Of a DNA stretch of 64,000 bases, positions 59,791 to 64,000 are shown in pieces. Each line of letters starts with the position of its first letter. Position 1 is the stretch's first letter. Source of the DNA: Notospermus geniculatus (lineage: Eukaryota > Nemertea > Pilidiophora > Heteronemertea > Lineidae). Location: the NCBI GenBank assembly GCA_002633025.1, contig NMRB01000008.1, positions 955,604 through 1,019,603 of the forward strand, read 5' to 3'. Under the pieces are notes generated by a model. That model was given only the letters and a program-made list of their open reading frames with translations, ran no database searches and was not told the origin of the DNA. A program made the translations under genes and the position numbers.

Positions 59791-60159
59791 AGCGGATAGG
59801 CTACTGTGGCCTACATGTAGGACGGGTAAATGTAACTTCAGGTAATGAGAATCGCGTCTCTTCCATACATGTAATTGCGTACCGGTACATTGTCTCCTAA
59901 AACTTTTGAATAAATTGTATCAATTCTGTCCCGAGTCTGTTTAATCGATATTTCCATGTGATACTTCGCTGTCCGTTTTTTCGTTCTTTTTCAAATCAAT
60001 ACCTCGAATACAAATTATGACAAACATGATATAAACATTGTATATTGTCCAACGCTTGTTTTTGCCAATTCCATCGAGACTGTAATTTTAATGAACACAT
60101 CGGATTAATTTTATACAATTTGATGTCAGCCTTATAGAGCAGACGGAGAAAATGCTATA

Positions 60160-63100
60160 ATGCCTGTGCATTACATGTATGCCTTTGCTCTCGTTGCATC
60201 CTCTTCTACATTATTCTGTTATCATGTAGTAAGGGTTCAGACGAGAGCGGGTCTAGTTTTTCAGGATCACCATTTTAGTGAACATAAAAAATGTGTCAGC
60301 GACGCAAACTGGACTCCATTGGACTCCATACACTCGGCACTTAAACACTGTATTTCGTGTTACATCACCAGTGTTCGGAAATCCATTCTTGTATACTTTC
60401 GAATGAGGTGCCAGCCTCAAAATGTTGTCGACATCATTTGTACAGATTGACCCAAACTGGGATCAAGTGTATCCCGCCAAGCAGGAGTTTTGCATAATCA
60501 GAGGTCTCGCGCGATCTCTCCTTCACTGTGCTGTCCTATGCCCCAATACTCTAGGGTGTAACCTTTGGAACATCCGACTCAAAGACCTGTGCCGCCTTTA
60601 TCTACGGAGTATTTCGGAAGATGTATTGAGGTTGCGTTGTGGACCTCGTGGTGGACCCTGGCAGGTACGGAATAGATCAAATTTTGTGAATTGCCAATTG
60701 CCATTGATGCAACCTTAGATTTCGAGCGGTGATGCGGTACTTTTCGTGTGGTATAGGGACAAGACCGAACAATTTGTGCAGATCTCAGGAGCTAGGCTTT
60801 AATGGGGTATTTTAGCGGGTGATCCACTGTTGCGATTTGGGCTTGAGACGGGGTTGCGTTCCCTTGCGATTACCTTATAAGGACTTCCGATTGCCATATA
60901 AGGTACATGTAACCGCAAGGGAACGCAACCACGTCTCAAGCCAAAATCGCAACAGTGGATCACCCGCTATATGCACGTGCTAAAATTTCTCAACAAAGAG
61001 AAAGTCGACACTTACGATGCGATCTGGCAATCTCTCTTCAAAAGTGCATTTTCTACCCGATATGACGACGTTTGGACCTGCCTACTGCCATTTAGGCCTT
61101 TATACTAGGCATTATAACTTTTGGTACCACTCGGTTATCCAAAATAAAGCACAAAGAACGACACACAAAATCAGATATAATAAGAAAAGTCGTCTCCGAA
61201 TTTTGCAAATTTTCCACCCCAGCCGGGGGTTCATCAGGCACTTTCTAGTAGAGATTCCAGAAAAGACGTTTCTGGAATCGCTACTACAAAGTGCCTGAGG
61301 AAGACCCTGGTTGGGGTCGAAAANTACCTTATAAGGACTTCCGATTGCCATATAAGGTACATGTAACCGCAAGGGAACGCAACCACGTCTCAAGCCAAAA
61401 TCGCAACAGTGGATCACCCGCTATATGCACGTGCTAAAATTTATCAACAAAGAGAAAGTCGACACTTACGATGCGATCTGGCAATCTCTCTTCAAAAGTG
61501 CATTTTCTACCCGATATGACGACGTTTGGACCTGTCTACTGCCATTTAGGCCTTTATACTAGGCATTATAACTTTTGGTACCACTCGGTTATCCAAAATA
61601 AAGCACAAAGAACGACACACAAAATCAGATATAATAAGAAAAGTCGTCTCCGAATTTTGCAAATTTTCCACCCCAGCCGGGGGTTCATCAGGCACTTTCT
61701 AGTAGAGATTCCAGAAAAGACGTTTCTGGAATCGCTACTACAAAGTGCCTGAGGAAGACCCTGGTTGGGGTCGAAAATTTGCAAAATTCGGAGACGACTT
61801 TTCTTTGGTACCACTCGGCAGCGCGAAATCGCTGGCCGTATACCGACGGCTTTTCGTACATGTACGAATGAACTCAATGCATGTTACATGACTGTATTAC
61901 ATCCATCTTGACTTGGAATTTTTTTATCTTGTAGGGCAAAGTGTATGTAACTAAAACGCCAACAACAGTGGCTGCGGGTAAATCGGCTTACGGTTTTAAC
62001 TTGAAATCAAGGGACGACGAAACTTATATTATATCGACTACCAATTGAATTTCATCGTGTATGTGGCAGTGATAAACGGGTTGGATAACGTCGTCCATTC
62101 AGTAAAAAGTGAAATTCGAAAGCCAAATCTTAATGATAATCTCCACGTCGCTGGCGACAGACAACGATTTGATCGGTCGATAACAATGCAGGTGGAATTG
62201 CACTTGCTACATTCAAACTCAATCTCATTCAATCTCAATCCAGTGAACTGCTTCGACTAATCCTCTGCCCATGATGGGCTCATGTACTCGAGCGTGAGGC
62301 TTACGTGGGCAGGAGACCAGTCTAGTAAAATGCGTAGGAAAATCGCGAGATAGAGAACGTCCATCTGTGTCTGGAGGGCCGACCCTTTGCTTCAAGCTCG
62401 TCTTATTAATAGGCTGACCTTTTTTACAGCCAAGACGAAGAAACCTGATTTCAGATACAACCGAGTTCAAAAGATAAAAATGCCCCATAAAACATATCGC
62501 TCGCACATCATACCAGAGGGCGGAACATTTTATAGTGAAACTGGGACACTATGGCTGGCTCAAAATGTCAGAAACGGTTGGATTGTGAATTTTGTTAATC
62601 CATGGTCGGGAAAGGGATTGAAAATTAAAACCCTTAACACAAGTATACCACTGCATTTAGCCGATCCTTGCGTGGTATATTACAGAGGGTATATGTTGTT
62701 ACGTACCAGAAACAGTCAGATCTGCGCTGTACCTTTTAACGGCAACTGGGAATCAAGGTTAAAAACTGGTATAAAGGGATTTAAAGGAGAGCTTTACACG
62801 ATTGAAGCTTATAAAAGTTTTATCCTGGCTACAGTATATACATGTACAGTGACTGCAAATGGACGTCGCTGTTTTGAGTTTCATTTGGAGTTATTTCAGG
62901 ATATTACGAAAAGCGGGGTAGGTTGAGAAAGCAGTGGCCAACGAGGAGGGCAAGCATTCTAATGTGAGTGTTCCGAATCACCTCCATTGTAGACCAGGCC
63001 CGGAAGCTACTTCAGATGACACCATCCCACCTCGGGGAAAGTAACTGCACAAATCGCTATTAAATTCCTTGCTCGTTCCAGTCCCCCTACTTCCGGTTCG

Positions 63101-63799
63101 TACGGCGGTTCGGCCGTTGGATATCAAAGCCGCAATGCCATGACGAATATGGACCAAAAATTGCAATCAACAAACAAGGTTTCGTGGCCGTGATCAAGGA
63201 AGTAAGTCGCTAATCTGTCAAAATGGGCCTTCTGGTTTTCGTTTATGAATTAGAGTGGCACCTTCCTGTCTTCAGCAAGTTTGGGCTTTTTTATGGCTTG
63301 ATCATTCAAATGACTTTTCATAACAAGATACAGCAAAGGTCATCTGCGCAAAAAAGGAAGTTCAGTGCGATAAATATGCCAAGATACATGTATTAATTAA
63401 AATAATTTCACCATTTTCGCCAAGTACATTTTATTAAAGCACTTATTCTTTCAGGATTACATTTACGTTTTTTCGATAAAATCAAAAAAAAAGATGCTGC
63501 TCAAAATATATAAAGATAAAGGCGTAGATTGGATACCGACATCCTTTACGTCAAAGGGTGCCAACACTGTTTATTTCTATGTGATGAGTTCAGTCAGGGA
63601 ATGTCGTGCATTCTATGCACTGGAGTTGACTACGAAAGTCTATCCAAGCAATGTATCGATTTTCATCTACAGACCATTAAAACTGTCATCTGATATCAAT
63701 AGAACGATTCCACCTTATGTTATGGTCAGCGATCTTGAAGGACATGCCTTGGCGATATTTGAAAATGAACCGGATGATATCTATGCGTATACAGCTTAG
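60160..63799 (+). CDS. putative secreted protein with PAN/apple-like domain and novel C-terminal region
   Basis: Five-exon model assembled from splice sites: 60160-60228, 60446-60664, 61935-61977, 62430-62917 and 63455-63799. All introns are GT...AG and the phases fit (0, 0, 1, 0). Exon 1 gives a hydrophobic signal-like start (MPVHYMYAFALVASSS). Exon 2, a phase 0-0 module of 73 residues, has six cysteines and the PAN/apple-like string SLLHCAVLCPNTLGCNLW, then KDLCRLY. Exons 4-5 (about 278 residues) are beta-rich and hydrophobic/aromatic, with GGTFYSETGTLWLAQN, DPCVVYYRGYMLLRTRNS and AHALAIFENE-like text near the end; a beta-propeller-like fold is conceivable, but I know no matching family. 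Total is about 386 residues ending at TAG. Exon 1 and the last exon are less certain; a further splice-bounded stretch at 63833-63880 (AG|...CAG|GTAAGT) could belong to another isoform. Intron 2 holds two foldback elements and a suspect duplication. Confidence 0.6.
60815..60967. mobile_element. near-perfect palindromic MITE with TA flanks
   Basis: 153 bp flanked by TA. The left arm GCGGGTGATCCACTGTTGCG runs on through GCTTGAGACG and TTGCGTTCCCTTGCG. The right arm is its inverse over about 64 bp with few mismatches. Half of it recurs at 61325-61421, because the repeat around the N starts within its loop. Confidence 0.88.
60871..61778. repeat. 453-bp direct repeat around a single N
   Basis: 60871-61323 and 61325-61778 are almost identical direct copies joined at N 61324, inside intron 2 of the PAN-like gene. 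The repeat starts in the loop of one palindromic element and stops inside another, as expected when assembly fails at hairpins. Confidence 0.9.
61637..61804. mobile_element. long-armed foldback element
   Basis: AGAAAAGTCGTCTCCGAATT followed by TTGCAAATTTTCCACCCC pairs with its inverse ending GGAGACGACTTTTCT. The inner arms around CAGGCACTTTCTAGTAG and CTACTACAAAGTGCCTG continue the stem. Direct words TTGGTACCACTCGG lie on both sides at some distance. A truncated copy is at 61183-61323. Confidence 0.8.
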
Positions 63800-64000
63800 A
63801 ACGTCTTTACATTTTCATCCCTTTTAGAATTCCTTCGACAAGAACAAATTAATTCAACCATTAATAAGAAAGATACAGGTAAGTTGCTGTCATGGACGAA
63901 TGCTTCGGTTTCCTCGACCTGCTGTACATCAACCAAACAAGTATCACGACTACAAAAATAACGAACGTTACATAAAACCTATACATGTACTTCCGTCGGT

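Noticed and set aside
60263-60450. continuation of the first PAN-gene frame (cysteine-containing) as coding
   Set aside because: It contains an acceptor-like site and several cysteines, but a strong GTAAGG donor at 60229 and the phase-0 acceptor at 60446 make it intron 1; reading through leads to a stop.
62045-62260. 71-codon plus frame as an exon
   Set aside because: It starts without an ATG and lacks an acceptor; the donor at 61977 joins in phase to 62430, skipping it.

Overview
This is a eukaryotic nuclear window. Coding sequence is broken by introns with GT...AG borders, and most of the DNA is AT-rich, non-coding and full of short inverted-repeat elements. Recurrent TACATGTA and TAGGCCTA palindromes, the MITE load and the protein matches suggest a marine invertebrate metazoan. 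From the sequence alone I cannot choose between echinoderm, hemichordate, amphioxus and a spiralian.

Layout. (1) 1-2309: no exon recognised; a decayed coding-like stretch lies near 1867-2289. (2) 2310-9224: a tandem duplication of part of a minus-strand gene that I identify as mitochondrial ribosomal protein mS31 (MRPS31). Both copies keep the same five open, phase-consistent exons. Copy A (2310-6185) carries three transposon insertions for which copy B (6236-9224) still has the empty sites. Both copies share an older TIR element. The last C-terminal exons and a secure first exon are not visible. (3) 9225-35317: mainly intergenic, with MITEs, two degenerate minisatellites, one MITE nested in a minisatellite, and a possible TATA/CCAAT promoter near 15.6-15.8 kb. 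(4) 35456-36873, minus: an intact 463-codon KCNN-type (SK) calcium-activated potassium channel in one coding exon, preceded by a splice acceptor in its 5' UTR and followed by a three-unit tandem repeat. (5) 36874-60159: intergenic, with a CACTG element, further TA-type MITEs, foldback elements, a tRNA-like SINE head, a 66-bp-unit minisatellite and a suspect duplication around a single N. (6) 60160-63799, plus: a five-exon gene assembled here by splice phase. It predicts a secreted protein of about 386 residues with a signal-peptide-like start, one six-cysteine PAN/apple-like exon and a beta-rich C-terminal region of no family I know. Its second intron holds another duplication around a single N.

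The three genes show no functional link: a mitoribosome subunit, a membrane channel and a putative extracellular protein. The most informative features are the duplicated mS31 segment with matched empty and filled insertion sites, the unrecognised PAN-like secreted gene, and the single-N duplications, which look like assembly faults at palindromic elements.
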